DNA from: Janthinobacterium sp. 67
Lineage (GTDB): Bacteria; Pseudomonadota; Gammaproteobacteria; Burkholderiales; Burkholderiaceae_D
Length of the DNA stretch: 64,000 nt
Direction of reading: 5' to 3'
Assembly: GCF_002797895.1 (NCBI RefSeq)
Contig: NZ_PGES01000001.1
Location: forward strand, 4,650,001 to 4,714,000
Shown: piece by piece, positions 19,501 to 29,089 of the stretch
Layout of the letters: each line of letters starts with the position of its first letter
Position numbering within the stretch: the stretch's first letter is position 1
Made by a program: the position numbers and the translations under genes
Notes under the pieces: model-generated
Seen by the model: only the letters and a program-made list of their open reading frames with translations
The model's database searches: none
What the model was told of the DNA's origin: nothing

Positions 19501-20635
19501 GGACAAGAAGAGCTTCAATCCGGGCACCAAGGCCACGATGATGTTCCTCAACGCCACCGATCCCGTGACCATCAACGCCACGCGCCAGGTCATGATCGGC
19601 TGGGGTTACAAGGCGCAGCGCCTGGGTCACGACTTGCTGAAGAAATTTGCCAAGAAGCAGACCAAGGCGCCGCCGCCATCGACGGGCAAGCCGCCCGTCA
19701 AGGCGCAGGTGATCCACTTCATCAACAAGAAAATGCCGGGCAACCTGCCGAAGAAATCGGCGCGCGCGCTGCTCGACATCGAAGACGACAAGGTCATCCC
19801 GATCATCCGCAATCCGAAGACGACGACGGCCGATACGGAAGCCGTGTTCTACTTCCCCGGTTGCGGTTCGGAACGTTTGTTCTCGCAAGTGGGCCTGGCC
19901 ACGCAAGCGATGCTGTGGGAAGTGGGCGTGCAGACGGTCTTGCCGCCGGGCTACCTGTGCTGCGGTTATCCGCAACGCGGTGCTGGCGAGTTCGACAAGG
20001 CCGAGAAGATGATGACGGACAACCGCGTCCTGTTCCATCGGATGGCCAACACGCTCAATTACCTGGACATCAAGACGGTGCTCGTCTCGTGCGGCACCTG
20101 TTACGACCAGCTGGCAACGTACCAGTTCGAGAAGATTTTCCCCGGCTGCCGCATCATGGATATCCATGAGTATCTGCTGGAAAAACAGGTGAAGCTGGAA
20201 GGCGTCAACGGCACGCGCTATATGTACCACGAGCCATGCCACAATCCGATGAAGCTGCAGGAATCGGGCAAGACCATCAATTCCCTGATCAGCACGGTAG
20301 ACAACGTGAAGATCGAGAAGAATGACCGTTGCTGCGGTGAATCGGGTTCGCTGGCCGTCACGCGTCCCGACATTTCCACGCAAGTGCGTTTCCGCAAGGA
20401 AGAAGAGATGGTCAAGGGCGCCGACAAGCTGCGCGGCGACGGTTTCACGGGTGACGTGAAAATCCTCACCAGCTGCCCATCGTGCCTGCAAGGCCTCTCG
20501 CGCTACAATGACGATTCGGGCACGACGGCCGACTACATCGTCGTCGAGATCGCGAAACACTTGCTGGGAGAGAACTGGATGCCGGATTACGTGAAACGCG
20601 CCAATGACGGCGGCATTGAACGGGTGCTGGTGTAA
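16595..20635 (+). CDS. Very large FAD-linked oxidase / Fe-S oxidoreductase (DUF3683, D-lactate dehydrogenase-like, CCG domains)
   Basis: The 1346-residue protein appears to fuse several modules. In order: a DUF3683-like N-terminus ([20 protein letters not shown]), an FAD-binding PCMH domain with [12 protein letters not shown] near residue 230, an FAD-oxidase C-terminal domain ending with the HGIGITK motif, and a pair of 4Fe-4S sites ([11 protein letters not shown] near 877 and [12 protein letters not shown] near 940). Two cysteine-rich CCG-type domains follow (FPGCGSERL and CCGYPQ near 1090-1120; PCHNP and CCGESGS near 1213-1250). The family transfers electrons from a 2-hydroxy acid to the respiratory chain; the substrate here is unknown. 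The start at 16595 follows a non-coding leader. The HIT gene overlaps its stop by one base. Confidence 0.9.
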   Translation: MNAPAQIQALLAETPNGPAASRLREIPYNYTSFSDREIVIRLLGEDSWRLLDELRGARQTGRSARMLYEVLGDIWVVRRNPYLQDDLLDNPKRRQGLIDALHHRLAEVDKRRLSIDAAGGDALAAGEAPEVAKARSANVELLLKAASKAVADFGDEFRKTYDLRKRTVKVLGRYTEKHNVRFDGMTRVSHVTDATDWRVEYPFVVLTPDTEEEMAGLVKGCIELGLTIIPRGGGTGYTGGAIPLTPMSAVINTEKLITLGAVEMTVLPGLTHEYATINSGAGVITNKVSEAAEKAGFVFAVDPTSAHASCIGGNVAMNAGGKKAVLWGTALDNLASWRMVDPNGDWLDVTRLDHNLGKIHDIALARFQLEWRHPSTRDATKPNAPFKTEILEIPGRKFRKEGLGKDVTDKFLAGLPGIQKEGCDGLITSARWILHKMPKFARTVCLEFFGQARDAIPSIVEIKDYLDGLPAKGEQYTSIRLAGLEHLDERYLRAVGYATKSKRGVLPKMALFGDIVGDDENAVAQAASEVVRIANTRVGEGFVAVSPEARKKFWLDRARTAAIAKHTNAFKINEDVVIPLNRMGEYTDGIERINIELSIKNKLQLADALSEFFGKGNLPVGKSDDASDDRVDDAEMLGDRAEQAQQLLAQVTARWTYLLAQLDRPLADVKGELAELGLERLLPVFDARLETQPAATLFDVVQDRTVRITWKQEIRAQLRQIFNGAAFKLILDEATAIHARILRSRVFVALHMHAGDGNVHTNLPVNSDNYEMLQDAHEAVGRIMILARSLNGVISGEHGIGITKLEFLTEEEIGDFRSYKQRIDPEGRFNKGKLLNLPGMGADLRNAYTPSFGLMGHESLIMQQSDIGAIADSVKDCLRCGKCKPVCSTHVPRANLLYSPRDKILATSSLIEAFLYEEQTRRGISIKHWEEFEDVADHCTVCHKCVTPCPVNIDFGDVSMNMRNLLRKMDKKSFNPGTKATMMFLNATDPVTINATRQVMIGWGYKAQRLGHDLLKKFAKKQTKAPPPSTGKPPVKAQVIHFINKKMPGNLPKKSARALLDIEDDKVIPIIRNPKTTTADTEAVFYFPGCGSERLFSQVGLATQAMLWEVGVQTVLPPGYLCCGYPQRGAGEFDKAEKMMTDNRVLFHRMANTLNYLDIKTVLVSCGTCYDQLATYQFEKIFPGCRIMDIHEYLLEKQVKLEGVNGTRYMYHEPCHNPMKLQESGKTINSLISTVDNVKIEKNDRCCGESGSLAVTRPDISTQVRFRKEEEMVKGADKLRGDGFTGDVKILTSCPSCLQGLSRYNDDSGTTADYIVVEIAKHLLGENWMPDYVKRANDGGIERVLV

Positions 20636-21084
20636 TGTCCACGAATTGCGATCTGTGTCAGTTGCTGGACGGCTACGCCAACAAGCAGGGTCTGGAGACC
20701 TTGCTGTGGCGCAGCGAGCGCCTGTCCGTCGTGGCCGTCGATGACGCCGCCTATCCCGGCTTTTGCCGCGTGATCTGGAACAAGCACGTCAAGGAAATGA
20801 CGGATTTGACGCCGGGCGAGCGCAACTACGTCATGGAAGTCGTGTGGCAAGTCGAGCTGGCCGTGCGTGAAGTGATGCAGCCGGAAAAGGTCAACGTGGC
20901 CAGTTTCGGCAACATGACGCCGCACGTGCACTGGCACGTGATTCCCCGCTACCGCGACGACGCGCATTTCCCGAACCCCAGCTGGGCCGTGGTCCAGCGC
21001 GAGACGGCGCCCGAGGTGCTGGCCGCGCGCCGCGCCCTGCTGCCGGCTCTGCGCGACGCCATCATTCAACGTTTATCCGCATAA
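20635..21084 (+). CDS. HIT-family nucleotide-binding protein
   Basis: The 149-residue histidine-triad protein has the catalytic motif HVHWHV (His97, His99, His101) and an N-terminal CDLC pair that could bind zinc. HIT proteins hydrolyse nucleoside phosphoramidates or dinucleotides. The start codon overlaps the stop of the giant oxidoreductase (TAATG), so it is probably co-translated with it. The substrate is unknown. Confidence 0.88.
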   Translation: MSTNCDLCQLLDGYANKQGLETLLWRSERLSVVAVDDAAYPGFCRVIWNKHVKEMTDLTPGERNYVMEVVWQVELAVREVMQPEKVNVASFGNMTPHVHWHVIPRYRDDAHFPNPSWAVVQRETAPEVLAARRALLPALRDAIIQRLSA

Positions 21085-21093
21085 AGTATCGTC

Positions 21094-21546
21094 ATGACTG
21101 AAAAAGCAGCAACACCGCAACCGACCGGCTTGACCGTGCACAACCAGTCGCGCGTGCTCGACGTGGCTTTCGACGATGGCAGCGAATTTGCGCTGCCGTT
21201 CGAATACCTGCGCGTGTACTCGCCGTCGGCCGAAGTGCAGGGCCATGGCAAGGGCCAGGAAACCTTGCAACTGGGCAAACGTCTGGTCGGCATCACGGGC
21301 ATCGAGCCGGTCGGCAACTACGCCGTGCAGCCCACCTTCAGCGATGGCCACAATTCCGGCCTCTACACCTGGGCCTATCTGTACAAGCTGGGCGCCGAGC
21401 AAGCGACTCTGTGGCAGGATTACCTGGACCGCCTGGCGGCAGCCGGCTACCCGGGCGACAGCGGCCGCGACGCCAAGGCGGACATGACGGTCAAGCAGTC
21501 GTCCGGCGGCCATGTGCACGGACCGAGCTGCGGGCATAAGCATTAA
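21094..21546 (+). CDS. DUF971 (GBBH-like N-terminal domain) protein
   Basis: A 150-residue protein whose first 115 residues match the DUF971 fold found at the N-terminus of gamma-butyrobetaine hydroxylases and in stand-alone Fe-S-associated proteins. The C-terminus is His-rich (HVHGPSCGHKH), a likely metal-binding tail. Nine bases separate it from the HIT gene, giving an apparent three-gene unit with the Fe-S oxidoreductase. It is often found near ubiE in betaproteobacteria, which lies 1.7 kb downstream here. Confidence 0.82.
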   Translation: MTEKAATPQPTGLTVHNQSRVLDVAFDDGSEFALPFEYLRVYSPSAEVQGHGKGQETLQLGKRLVGITGIEPVGNYAVQPTFSDGHNSGLYTWAYLYKLGAEQATLWQDYLDRLAAAGYPGDSGRDAKADMTVKQSSGGHVHGPSCGHKH

Positions 21547-21603
21547 GCTGAAAAAATAATGCGGTAAGCTTGTCGGATTGCCGCATATCCATTCGTCGTA
21601 TGA

Positions 21604-21631
21604 ATGCCCGCGCTTGCGGGCATTTTTCTTT
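21604..21631 (+). terminator. Intrinsic terminator before the YCII/sigma pair
   Basis: Stem ATGCCCGC (21604-21611) / GCGGGCAT (21616-21623) with loop GCTT, followed by TTTTCTTTT. The T-run runs into the ribosome binding site of the next gene (start 21645). Confidence 0.85.
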
Positions 21632-21644
21632 TGGAGAAGAGACT

Positions 21645-21989
21645 ATGGAATACCTGATCCTGATCTATGCCGACGAGGCGCGCTATGCCGCCATGGAAGA
21701 CGGGCAGATGGCCAGCCTGATGGCCGACTTTGCCAGCTATACGCAGGCGCTGGAGGCGGCCGGCGTGTTGCGCGGCGGGGCCGAGCTGGCGCCCGTGGCC
21801 AGCGCCACCAGCGTGCGGGTGCGCAATGGCAAGCCCGTCATCACGGATGGGCCGTTCGCGGAAACCAAGGAGCAGTTGGGCGGCTACTATCTGCTAGCCT
21901 GCGCCAACCTGGACGAGGCGCTGGCTTGGGCCGGGCGTTGCCCGGTGGCCTCCTTGGGCACCATCGAAGTGCGGCCCGTGACGGCTTGA
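21645..21989 (+). CDS. YCII-related (DGPF) protein
   Basis: The 114-residue protein starts MEYLILIYADE and carries the diagnostic DGPFAETKEQLGGYY motif. Such proteins are genetically linked to ECF42-type sigma factors, and one lies two bases downstream here. A GGAGAAGAG site precedes the ATG; the longer upstream frame would cross the terminator. Biochemical function of the family is unknown. Confidence 0.9.
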   Translation: MEYLILIYADEARYAAMEDGQMASLMADFASYTQALEAAGVLRGGAELAPVASATSVRVRNGKPVITDGPFAETKEQLGGYYLLACANLDEALAWAGRCPVASLGTIEVRPVTA

Positions 21990-21991
21990 CG

Positions 21992-23233
21992 ATGGCCGGC
22001 GACGCCATTGCGGCCGTCGAGCACGTCTTTCGCCAGGAAAGGGGCAGGGTGCTGGCCGGCCTGATGCGGCGTTTCGGCGACCTGGGCCTGGCGGAAGATG
22101 TGTTACAGGAAGCGTGCCGCAAGGCGCTGGAACTGTGGCCGCGCACGGGCATCCCCGATAATCCCGCCGCCTGGCTCAGTTCCGTGGCGCGCAATGCGGG
22201 CCTCGATCACGTGCGCCGGGCGGGCAAGAGCGTCGGCGAGGCCGAGGCCGTGTTCTCCGGCCTGCCTGCTCCCGTGATTGAAGAAGCGCAGGCCATCGTG
22301 GACGATCGCCTGCGCCTGCTGTTCATCTGCTGCCATCCCGCGCTGGCGCCCGAGGCGCAGGTGGCGCTGGCCCTGCGCACCCTGTGTGGCCTGTCTACGG
22401 GCGAGATCGCGCGCGCTTTCGGCGTGGCGGAAACGGCCCTGTCGCAGCGGCTGTTGCGCGCCAGGCGCAAGATCGCCGAAGCGCGCATCCCCTTCGAGTT
22501 GCCACCGGAGCAAGACTGGCCGCAACGGCTGGCGCAAGTGCTGCACGTGATTTACCTGGTGTTCAGCGAAGGCTATTGCGCCAGCGGCGGCGAGACCCTG
22601 CTGCGCGCCGACTTGTGCGCGGAAGCGCTGCGCCTGGGGCGGTTGCTGGACAGCCTGCAGCCGGGTCAGCCGGAAGTGCAGGGGCTATTGGCCCTGATGT
22701 TGCTGCAGGCGTCGCGCGGCCCGGCCCGTTTGTCGCCCGAGGGGCATTTGCTGACCCTGGAAGAGCAGGACCGCGGCCTGTGGCAGGGCGACCTGATTGC
22801 CGAGGGACTGGCCGTGCTGGAGCTGGCCTTGCCGGCGCGCGCGCCAGGGCCATATCAGCTGCAGGCAGCGATTGCCGCCTTGCACGCCAAAGCGCCCGTG
22901 GCCGGGCAGACGGACTGGCGCCAGATCAGCGCCCTGTACGGCGCCTTGTTGCGTCACAAGCCGGAACCGTTGATTTTGCTCAACGCCGTCATCGCCTGCG
23001 CCATGGCGCATGGGGCCGCACACGGCCTGGCGTGGCTCGATCGCCTGGAAGCCGTGCCCAGCCTGGCGCAATCGCATTATCTGCATGCGGCCCAGGCCGA
23101 CTTGCTGCGCCGCCAGGGCGACCGGCAGGGGGCGCTGGCCGCGTATGCCCAGGCGGCCATGCAGGCTTCGAATGCAGTGGAAAGGCAATACCTTCTCCGG
23201 CGTCACGGGGAAATGCGCCTGCCGCTTGTATAA
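21992..23233 (+). CDS. ECF42-type RNA polymerase sigma factor with long C-terminal extension
   Basis: The 413-residue protein has a sigma-70 region 2 ([19 protein letters not shown], residues 34-52), a region 4 helix-turn-helix ([21 protein letters not shown], about 132-152), and a 230-residue C-terminal DUF6596/TPR-like part that is characteristic of group ECF42. The group uses this extension, not an anti-sigma factor, in its control. Two bases separate it from the YCII partner gene. The target promoters cannot be assigned. Confidence 0.88.
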   Translation: MAGDAIAAVEHVFRQERGRVLAGLMRRFGDLGLAEDVLQEACRKALELWPRTGIPDNPAAWLSSVARNAGLDHVRRAGKSVGEAEAVFSGLPAPVIEEAQAIVDDRLRLLFICCHPALAPEAQVALALRTLCGLSTGEIARAFGVAETALSQRLLRARRKIAEARIPFELPPEQDWPQRLAQVLHVIYLVFSEGYCASGGETLLRADLCAEALRLGRLLDSLQPGQPEVQGLLALMLLQASRGPARLSPEGHLLTLEEQDRGLWQGDLIAEGLAVLELALPARAPGPYQLQAAIAALHAKAPVAGQTDWRQISALYGALLRHKPEPLILLNAVIACAMAHGAAHGLAWLDRLEAVPSLAQSHYLHAAQADLLRRQGDRQGALAAYAQAAMQASNAVERQYLLRRHGEMRLPLV

Positions 23234-23262
23234 TGCTCCCAAGTTCAAACAGACTGCCTACC

Positions 23263-23997
23263 ATGACCAATACGACCCATTTCGGATACAAAACAGTTGC
23301 AGAAGACGACAAAGTGCGCGAAGTCGCCAAGGTGTTCCATTCCGTCGCTGCCAAATACGATGTGATGAACGACTTGATGTCGGGCGGGCTGCACCGTCTG
23401 TGGAAGACGTTCACCATTGCCAACGCGGGCGTGCGCCCCGGTTTCAAGGTGCTCGACATCGCCGGCGGCACGGGCGACCTGTCGAAGGCGTTTGCCAAGC
23501 AGGCGGGTCCTACCGGCGAAGTCTGGCTGACCGATATCAATGAATCGATGTTGCGCGTGGGCCGCGACCGCCTCTTGAATCGCGGCTTGCTCACCCCCAC
23601 CATGTTGTGTGACGCGGAAAAACTGCCATTCCCCGACAATTATTTTGACCGTGTCAGCGTGGCCTTTGGCCTGCGCAACATGACGCACAAGGATGTGGCG
23701 CTGGCGGAAATGCGCCGCGTGCTGAAACCGGGCGGCAAGCTGCTGGTGCTGGAGTTTTCCAAGGTGGCCGCTCCCCTGCAAAAGCCGTACGACCTGTATT
23801 CGTTCTCGGTCTTGCCATGGTTCGGACAGAAAATCGCGGGCGACGCGGAAAGCTACCGCTACCTGGCTGAATCGATCCGCATGCATCCGGACCAGGAAAC
23901 CCTGAAGACCATGATGGAAACGGCGGGCCTGGAACGCGTGCAGTACTACAATTTGACGGCAGGCATTGCCGCTTTGCACACCGGCATCAAAATGTAA
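23263..23997 (+). CDS. ubiE: Ubiquinone/menaquinone biosynthesis C-methyltransferase UbiE
   Basis: The 244-residue SAM-dependent methyltransferase acts at the C-methylation step of ubiquinone synthesis. It has the family N-terminus [22 protein letters not shown] motif [13 protein letters not shown], and UbiE signature [10 protein letters not shown]. The ATG at 23263 matches the usual start; the upstream open frame overlaps the sigma gene. It begins a ubi cluster running to 27324. Confidence 0.96.
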   Translation: MTNTTHFGYKTVAEDDKVREVAKVFHSVAAKYDVMNDLMSGGLHRLWKTFTIANAGVRPGFKVLDIAGGTGDLSKAFAKQAGPTGEVWLTDINESMLRVGRDRLLNRGLLTPTMLCDAEKLPFPDNYFDRVSVAFGLRNMTHKDVALAEMRRVLKPGGKLLVLEFSKVAAPLQKPYDLYSFSVLPWFGQKIAGDAESYRYLAESIRMHPDQETLKTMMETAGLERVQYYNLTAGIAALHTGIKM

Positions 23998-24028
23998 TGC
24001 ATCAATGTTGGTGTTTTTAGGAGATGGA

Positions 24029-24970
24029 ATGAAATTGAAGAAATTTATGGTCGGCATGATGCTGGCCGCGACCACGGTATCCATGCTGGGCGAGGCGCTG
24101 GCCCGTCCCATGGGCGGTGGCCGTTCGTTTGGCCGCCAGTCGCAAAACGTGGGTCGCCAGGCTCCCGCACCGGCCCCAGCGCCGGCACCGGCCGCCGCGC
24201 CACGCCAGGCGCAACCTGCGCCGGCTCCCGCGCCAGCCCCTGCCGCCAAGGCACCTAGCCGCTGGAAGGGTTTATTGGGCGGAGCACTGCTGGGCCTGGG
24301 CCTGGGCGCCTTGCTGTCGCATTTCGGCCTGGGCGGCGCCCTGGCCAGCATGATCAGCACCCTGCTGATGGTGGCCTTGCTGGCCGGCGTGGCCTTCTTT
24401 ATCTACCGCATGGTACGTGGCAAGCGCGACAACAATACCGGCGGCAATGCGCCGTTCGCCGGTTTCGGCAACCAGCCTGCGCCGGCGGGCAACGTGCCTG
24501 ACATCGGTTCGGCCATCCCGCCACTGCCGCCGCTGCAGCCCGTCTCGTCCGGCGTAGGCCTGGACAAGCCGGCCCCGGCTGCCGCGCCATGGGGCGTGCC
24601 AAGCGACTTCGACAAGGATGCCTTCCTGCGCCACGCGAAAAGCAATTTTATCCGCCTGCAAGCGGCCTGGGACAAGGCCGACGTCAACGACATCCGCGAA
24701 TTCACGTCGCCGGAAGTGTATGCGGAACTGCGCATGCAAATCCAGGAGCGGGGCGCGCAGCCGGACTTTACCGATGTCGTCACCATCGATGCAGAACTGC
24801 TGGGCATCGAGACGAGCGTCAACGATTACCTGGCCAGCGTGAAGTTTACTGGCCTGATCCGTTCGGCGCCGGGCGCTGCGGCGGAACCGTTCGCGGAAGT
24901 GTGGAATATGTCGAAACCCGTCAGCGGCAATAGCGGCTGGGTATTGGCGGGCATCCAGCAATTGAATTAA
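24029..24970 (+). CDS. Tim44-like domain membrane-associated protein
   Basis: The 313-residue protein has a signal peptide (about residues 1-26), a Pro/Ala low-complexity stretch (about 45-78), one or two hydrophobic segments in residues 85-132, a linker, and a Tim44/TIM44-like C-terminal domain from about residue 190 (SDFDKDAFLRHAKSNFIRLQ). TTTAGGAG lies upstream of the ATG. Its place between ubiE and ubiJ recurs in betaproteobacteria and may point to a membrane role tied to quinone enzymes, but no function is established. Confidence 0.82.
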   Translation: MKLKKFMVGMMLAATTVSMLGEALARPMGGGRSFGRQSQNVGRQAPAPAPAPAPAAAPRQAQPAPAPAPAPAAKAPSRWKGLLGGALLGLGLGALLSHFGLGGALASMISTLLMVALLAGVAFFIYRMVRGKRDNNTGGNAPFAGFGNQPAPAGNVPDIGSAIPPLPPLQPVSSGVGLDKPAPAAAPWGVPSDFDKDAFLRHAKSNFIRLQAAWDKADVNDIREFTSPEVYAELRMQIQERGAQPDFTDVVTIDAELLGIETSVNDYLASVKFTGLIRSAPGAAAEPFAEVWNMSKPVSGNSGWVLAGIQQLN

Positions 24971-25056
24971 TTGCAAAAACTTGCTGAATATTGGCTTAAG
25001 TCCATGCGGAATGCATGATGCTTGACAGATATTTCCTGCTGAACTGGTAAGATCGA

Positions 25057-25090
25057 AACCGCCCGCGTTGTCATACGGGCGGTTTTTTCT
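25057..25090 (+). terminator. Intrinsic terminator after the Tim44-like gene
   Basis: Stem AACCGCCCG (25057-25065) / CGGGCGGTT (25076-25084), ten-base loop, followed by a T-rich run. It lies only 30 bases before ubiJ, so ubiJ-ubiB must depend on read-through or on a promoter located within or upstream of it. Confidence 0.85.
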
Positions 25091-25114
25091 TTTTGGGGGC
25101 GCGAAGCGCGCAAC

Positions 25115-25756
25115 ATGATGGCACCACTTTCCGATCTTTCTATGATGACGCCCGTCATCGCGACACTCAACCACCTGCTGGCGCAGGAGCCGTGGGCGCG
25201 CCAGCAGCTGGCCGTGCATGCGGGCAAGCTGGCCTGCATCGACACGGGTGCCGTGGCCTTGCGCCTGCGCGTCGACAGCGCCGGCATGCTGGAAACGGCG
25301 CCGGCCGACATGCCGGCCAGCGTCACCATCCGCGTGAAATTGTCCGACGTGCCGCTGATCCTGCAAAACCGCGAGCGGGCGTTTTCCTACGTCAAGATTG
25401 AAGGCGATGCCGAGTTTGCCAATGCGATTTCGCAATTGAGCAAGGGCTTGCGCTGGGAAGCGGAGCACGACCTGGAAAAGGTCGTCGGCCCCATGCTGGC
25501 CACGCGCCTCGTTGCCGGTGCGAAGGATGCGGCCGCCTTTGTGCGCACGGGCCAGCAAAAGCTGGCGGAAAACGTGGCCGAATATTTTCTCGACGAACAG
25601 CCCATGCTGATCCGTCCTTCTACCCTGCAAGAGTATTCCGCTGGCGTGACGCGCGTGCGCGATGACGTCGAACGCCTGGCCAAGCGCCTTGCCCGGCTGG
25701 AAAAGGCGGCCGCCGCCGTCCAGCCGCAGTCCTCCTCACCGGATTTGTCTACATGA
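25115..25756 (+). CDS. ubiJ: Ubiquinone biosynthesis accessory factor UbiJ (SCP2 domain)
   Basis: The 213-residue protein has an SCP2-like lipid-binding fold in its first 110 residues and a C-terminal coiled-coil segment ([16 protein letters not shown]). UbiJ helps assemble the ubiquinone enzyme complex around hydrophobic intermediates. Several ATGs lie near the start (25115, 25118, 25142, 25145); the first is used. The stop overlaps the ubiB start (ATGA). Confidence 0.9.
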   Translation: MMAPLSDLSMMTPVIATLNHLLAQEPWARQQLAVHAGKLACIDTGAVALRLRVDSAGMLETAPADMPASVTIRVKLSDVPLILQNRERAFSYVKIEGDAEFANAISQLSKGLRWEAEHDLEKVVGPMLATRLVAGAKDAAAFVRTGQQKLAENVAEYFLDEQPMLIRPSTLQEYSAGVTRVRDDVERLAKRLARLEKAAAAVQPQSSSPDLST

Positions 25757-27324
25757 TATTGAAATTCCTGCGCCTGTTTAAAATCATCCGTGTTTCCATC
25801 AAGTACGGTTTGGATGAGATAGCGATTTCTGGTCTGCAAGTTCCCCGCACCGCCAAATTGATCGACACCCTGATTTTCTGGCGCGACCTGTCGTCGCCAC
25901 GGGGCTTGCGCCTGCGCCTGGCGCTGGAAGAGCTGGGCCCGATCTTCGTCAAGTTCGGCCAGGTGCTGTCGACCCGGCGCGACCTGATGCCGCCCGACAT
26001 CGCCGAAGAACTGGCGCGCCTGCAAGACCGGGTGCCGCCTTTCGATTCCGACCTGGCCATCGCGCAAATCACCCGGTCGCTCGGCGCCCACCCGGACCAG
26101 TTGTTTGCCCGCTTCGAGCGCGAACCGGTGGCGTCCGCTTCAATTGCCCAGGTGCACTTTGCCACCTTGAAGGATGGCAAGGAGGTGGCCGTGAAGGTCT
26201 TGCGCCCCGGCATGAAAAAGCTGATCGACGAAGACGTGGCCCTGATGCACATCGCCGCCGGCTGGATCAGCCGCCTGTGGGCCGACAGCAAGCGCTTGAA
26301 ACCCAAGGAAGTGGTGGGCGAGTTCGACAAATACCTGCACGACGAGCTGGACCTGATGCGCGAGGCGGCCAATGCCAGCCAGCTGCGCCGCAACTTCGCC
26401 AACTCGAACTTGCTGCTGGTGCCGGAAATGCACTGGGATTACTGTTCCAGCAGCGTCATCGTGATGGAACGCATGTATGGGATTCCCGTGTCGCAGACCG
26501 AGCGCCTGGTGGCGGCCGGCGTGGATTTGCGCAAACTGTCCAGCGATGGCGTGGAAATTTTCTTCACGCAAGTGTTCCGCGATGGCTTTTTCCATGCGGA
26601 CATGCACCCGGGCAATATTCTCGTGTCCATCGCCCCCGAGTCGTTCGGCCGCTACATCGCGCTCGACTTCGGCATCGTCGGCACGTTGAACGACTATGAC
26701 AAGGATTATTTGTCGCAAAACTTCCTCGCCTTCTTCCGCCGCGACTACAAACGCGTGGCCGAGGCGCATATCGAATCGGGCTGGGCGCCGAAGGACACGC
26801 GCGTCGATGAGCTGGAAGCGGCCGTGCGCGCCTGCTGCGAGCCGATCTTCGACCGTCCGCTGAAAGATATTTCTTTTGGGCAAGTCTTGCTGCGCCTGTT
26901 CCAGACCTCGCGCCGCTTCAACGTGGAAGTGCAGCCGCAACTGGTGCTGCTGCAAAAGACCCTGCTCAATATCGAAGGCCTGGGCCGCCAGCTGGATCCG
27001 GAACTGGACCTGTGGCAAACGGCCAAGCCCTATCTGGAAAAATGGATGAGCAACCAGGTGGGCCCGCAAGGTTTCATGGAGCGTTTGCGCGCCGAGGCGC
27101 CCCGCTATGCGCACATCTTCCCGCAACTGCCGCGCTTGCTGCACCAGGCCTTGACCGTGCATGGCGAGCCGCGTGAAAACGATGTGGAACTGATGAAAAC
27201 CTTGCTGGCGGAACAACGCCAGACGAACCGCCTGCTGAGCTTTATCGTGTACTTCGTGGGCGCCTTCGCCCTCGGCGCGCTGGGCTTGCAAGTGTTCATG
27301 CGCTGGCATCAACTGCCGTTTTAA
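25753..27324 (+). CDS. ubiB: Ubiquinone biosynthesis protein kinase-like UbiB
   Basis: The 523-residue atypical kinase of the ABC1/ADCK/UbiB family has the KxGQ motif [15 protein letters not shown], the Ala-rich nucleotide loop [19 protein letters not shown] as the catalytic-loop equivalent, and DFG in [10 protein letters not shown]-terminal hydrophobic segment (about residues 492-515) anchors it to the inner membrane. It overlaps ubiJ by four bases. It is required for ubiquinone synthesis, probably as an ATPase that mobilises lipid precursors. Confidence 0.96.
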   Translation: MILKFLRLFKIIRVSIKYGLDEIAISGLQVPRTAKLIDTLIFWRDLSSPRGLRLRLALEELGPIFVKFGQVLSTRRDLMPPDIAEELARLQDRVPPFDSDLAIAQITRSLGAHPDQLFARFEREPVASASIAQVHFATLKDGKEVAVKVLRPGMKKLIDEDVALMHIAAGWISRLWADSKRLKPKEVVGEFDKYLHDELDLMREAANASQLRRNFANSNLLLVPEMHWDYCSSSVIVMERMYGIPVSQTERLVAAGVDLRKLSSDGVEIFFTQVFRDGFFHADMHPGNILVSIAPESFGRYIALDFGIVGTLNDYDKDYLSQNFLAFFRRDYKRVAEAHIESGWAPKDTRVDELEAAVRACCEPIFDRPLKDISFGQVLLRLFQTSRRFNVEVQPQLVLLQKTLLNIEGLGRQLDPELDLWQTAKPYLEKWMSNQVGPQGFMERLRAEAPRYAHIFPQLPRLLHQALTVHGEPRENDVELMKTLLAEQRQTNRLLSFIVYFVGAFALGALGLQVFMRWHQLPF

Positions 27325-27342
27325 AGGCTGAGGACGTAAGTG

Positions 27343-27945
27343 ATGGCTGACTTTCACACCCGCGACCCCCTCTCGCCCGCCTTCTGGGACGAGCGTTTCG
27401 AAAAGCAATTCACGCCCTGGGACCACGGCGGCGTGCCGTCGCGCCTGCGCAGCTTCGTTGCCAGCAGTCCGGCGCCGCTGCGCTGCCTGATTCCCGGCTG
27501 CGGCTCGGCCTATGAGCTGGTCTTCATGCTCGATCACGGCTGGGATGCGACGGCCATCGACTTTTCGCCGGCTGCCGTGGCCGCCGCGCGCGCCGTGGTC
27601 GGCGAACGGGCAGGGCAGGTGGTGGAAGCGGATTTCTTTGCCTGGGAACCTGTCGCGCCGCTGGACCTGATCTATGAGCGTGCTTTCCTGTGCGCCATGC
27701 CGCGCGCCATGTGGCCGCAGGTGGCGGCCCGCTGGGCGCAGTTGCTGGCGCCGGGCGCCATGCTGGCAGGCTACTTTTTCTTTGATGACAATGCCAAGGG
27801 ACCGCCGTTTGGCATTTCACGTGAGAAACTGCAGGAATTGCTGGCGCCGCATTTCGACTGCCTGGCCGATGAAGCCGTCGACGATTCCATCGCCGTCTTC
27901 GCGGGCAAGGAGCGCTGGATGAGCTGGCGCCGCCGGGCGGACTGA
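27343..27945 (+). CDS. Thiopurine S-methyltransferase-family (TPMT-like) methyltransferase
   Basis: The 200-residue class I SAM methyltransferase has motif I IPGCGSAYELVFML and the family pattern FWDERFEKQFTPWDHGGVPSRL at the N-terminus. Bacterial members methylate sulfur, selenium or tellurium compounds; the substrate here is unknown. It lies 18 bases after ubiB. A GTG at 27340 directly before the ATG is an alternative start. Confidence 0.85.
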   Translation: MADFHTRDPLSPAFWDERFEKQFTPWDHGGVPSRLRSFVASSPAPLRCLIPGCGSAYELVFMLDHGWDATAIDFSPAAVAAARAVVGERAGQVVEADFFAWEPVAPLDLIYERAFLCAMPRAMWPQVAARWAQLLAPGAMLAGYFFFDDNAKGPPFGISREKLQELLAPHFDCLADEAVDDSIAVFAGKERWMSWRRRAD

Positions 27946-28036
27946 GGCTGGCAAGGAAAGCGGCGGGGCATTTTCCGCTGGGAATGGCGGAAAAGCTTTA
28001 TAATTCAGGGTTTTTGATGATTTTCTCGGAGTAGAG

Positions 28037-28345
28037 ATGCCGATTTACGCTTACCGTTGTGACGAGTGTGGTTTTGCCAAGGATGTCTTGCAAAAGATCT
28101 CCGATCCAGTACTGACGGTGTGCCTGTCGTGCGGCAAGCCCAGTTTCAAGAAACAATTGACGGCCGCCGGTTTCCAATTGAAAGGCACCGGCTGGTACGC
28201 GACCGATTTCCGCGGCGGCACGGCGCCCACCACGGCCATTCCGACGGGCCCGGCCGATAATGCCAAACCCGCCCCGGCCGCCGACAGCGCGCCTGCCGCC
28301 GCCCCGGCACCCGCCCCGGCTGCCGCTGCGCCAAAAGCGGACTGA
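28037..28345 (+). CDS. FmdB-family zinc ribbon protein
   Basis: The 102-residue protein has an N-terminal zinc ribbon (CDEC at residues 8-11 and CLSC at 29-32), then the GFQLKGTGWYATDF motif and a Pro/Ala-rich tail of about 40 residues. GGAG lies nine bases before the ATG. It is widely found as a putative regulatory protein of unknown target, commonly upstream of a DUF502 gene and aspS as here. Confidence 0.88.
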   Translation: MPIYAYRCDECGFAKDVLQKISDPVLTVCLSCGKPSFKKQLTAAGFQLKGTGWYATDFRGGTAPTTAIPTGPADNAKPAPAADSAPAAAPAPAPAAAAPKAD

Positions 28346-28384
28346 GCGCACGCCGCGCCGATACGATCCCTTACCGAGAAACTG

Positions 28385-29026
28385 ATGCGTAAATATTTTA
28401 TTACCGGATTACTGATTTTGGTGCCTCTGGCCATTACGGCCTGGGTCCTGAATTTGGTCATCAGCACGATGGACCAGTCGCTGCTGCTGGTGCCCGGCAG
28501 TACGCAGCCCAGCGTCTGGTTCGGCCACAAGGTTCCCGCGCTGAGCACCATTCCCGGCCTGGGCACGGTATTGACGGTGCTGATCGTGTTCTTCACGGGC
28601 TTGCTGACGAATAACCTGGTCGGCAATTACGTGGTGAAACTGTGGGAAAAATTGCTGCAACGCATACCCATCGTCAATTCCCTGTATTCGAGCGTCAAGC
28701 AAGTGTCCGATACCCTGTTTTCCCCGTCGGGCAATGCCTTCCGCAAGGCCGTGCTGGTGCCGTATCCGCACCAGAACTCCTGGACCATCGCTTTCCTGAC
28801 GGGCGTGCCGGGCGGCGATGCGGCGAACCACCTGGTGGGCGACTTTGTCAGCGTGTACGTGCCGACGACGCCGAACCCGACATCGGGCTTTTTCCTGATG
28901 ATGAAGCGCAGCGACGTTGTCGAACTCGACATGAGCGTCGATGCGGCGCTCAAATATATCGTCTCGATGGGCGTGGTGGCGCCTGCGGAAGTTGTTGCTG
29001 TACCGGCCCCGGCAGCCAAAGAATAA
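28385..29026 (+). CDS. DUF502 membrane protein
   Basis: The 213-residue protein has two hydrophobic segments (about residues 5-27 and 60-82) and the DUF502 motif ERIP-type stretch LLQRIPIVNSLYSSVKQV. Function is unknown. It sits in the conserved fmdB-DUF502-aspS order. Confidence 0.85.
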   Translation: MRKYFITGLLILVPLAITAWVLNLVISTMDQSLLLVPGSTQPSVWFGHKVPALSTIPGLGTVLTVLIVFFTGLLTNNLVGNYVVKLWEKLLQRIPIVNSLYSSVKQVSDTLFSPSGNAFRKAVLVPYPHQNSWTIAFLTGVPGGDAANHLVGDFVSVYVPTTPNPTSGFFLMMKRSDVVELDMSVDAALKYIVSMGVVAPAEVVAVPAPAAKE

Positions 29027-29089
29027 AGGCAGGCGTCCCACGTGGGACGTGGCCGGATTGAACACTCACTAACCTGAACTGAGAATTTT

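Noticed and set aside
18257..20560. 767-codon open frame antisense to the giant oxidoreductase gene
   Set aside because: Shadow frame of a gene with clear FAD and Fe-S motifs; composition is not protein-like.
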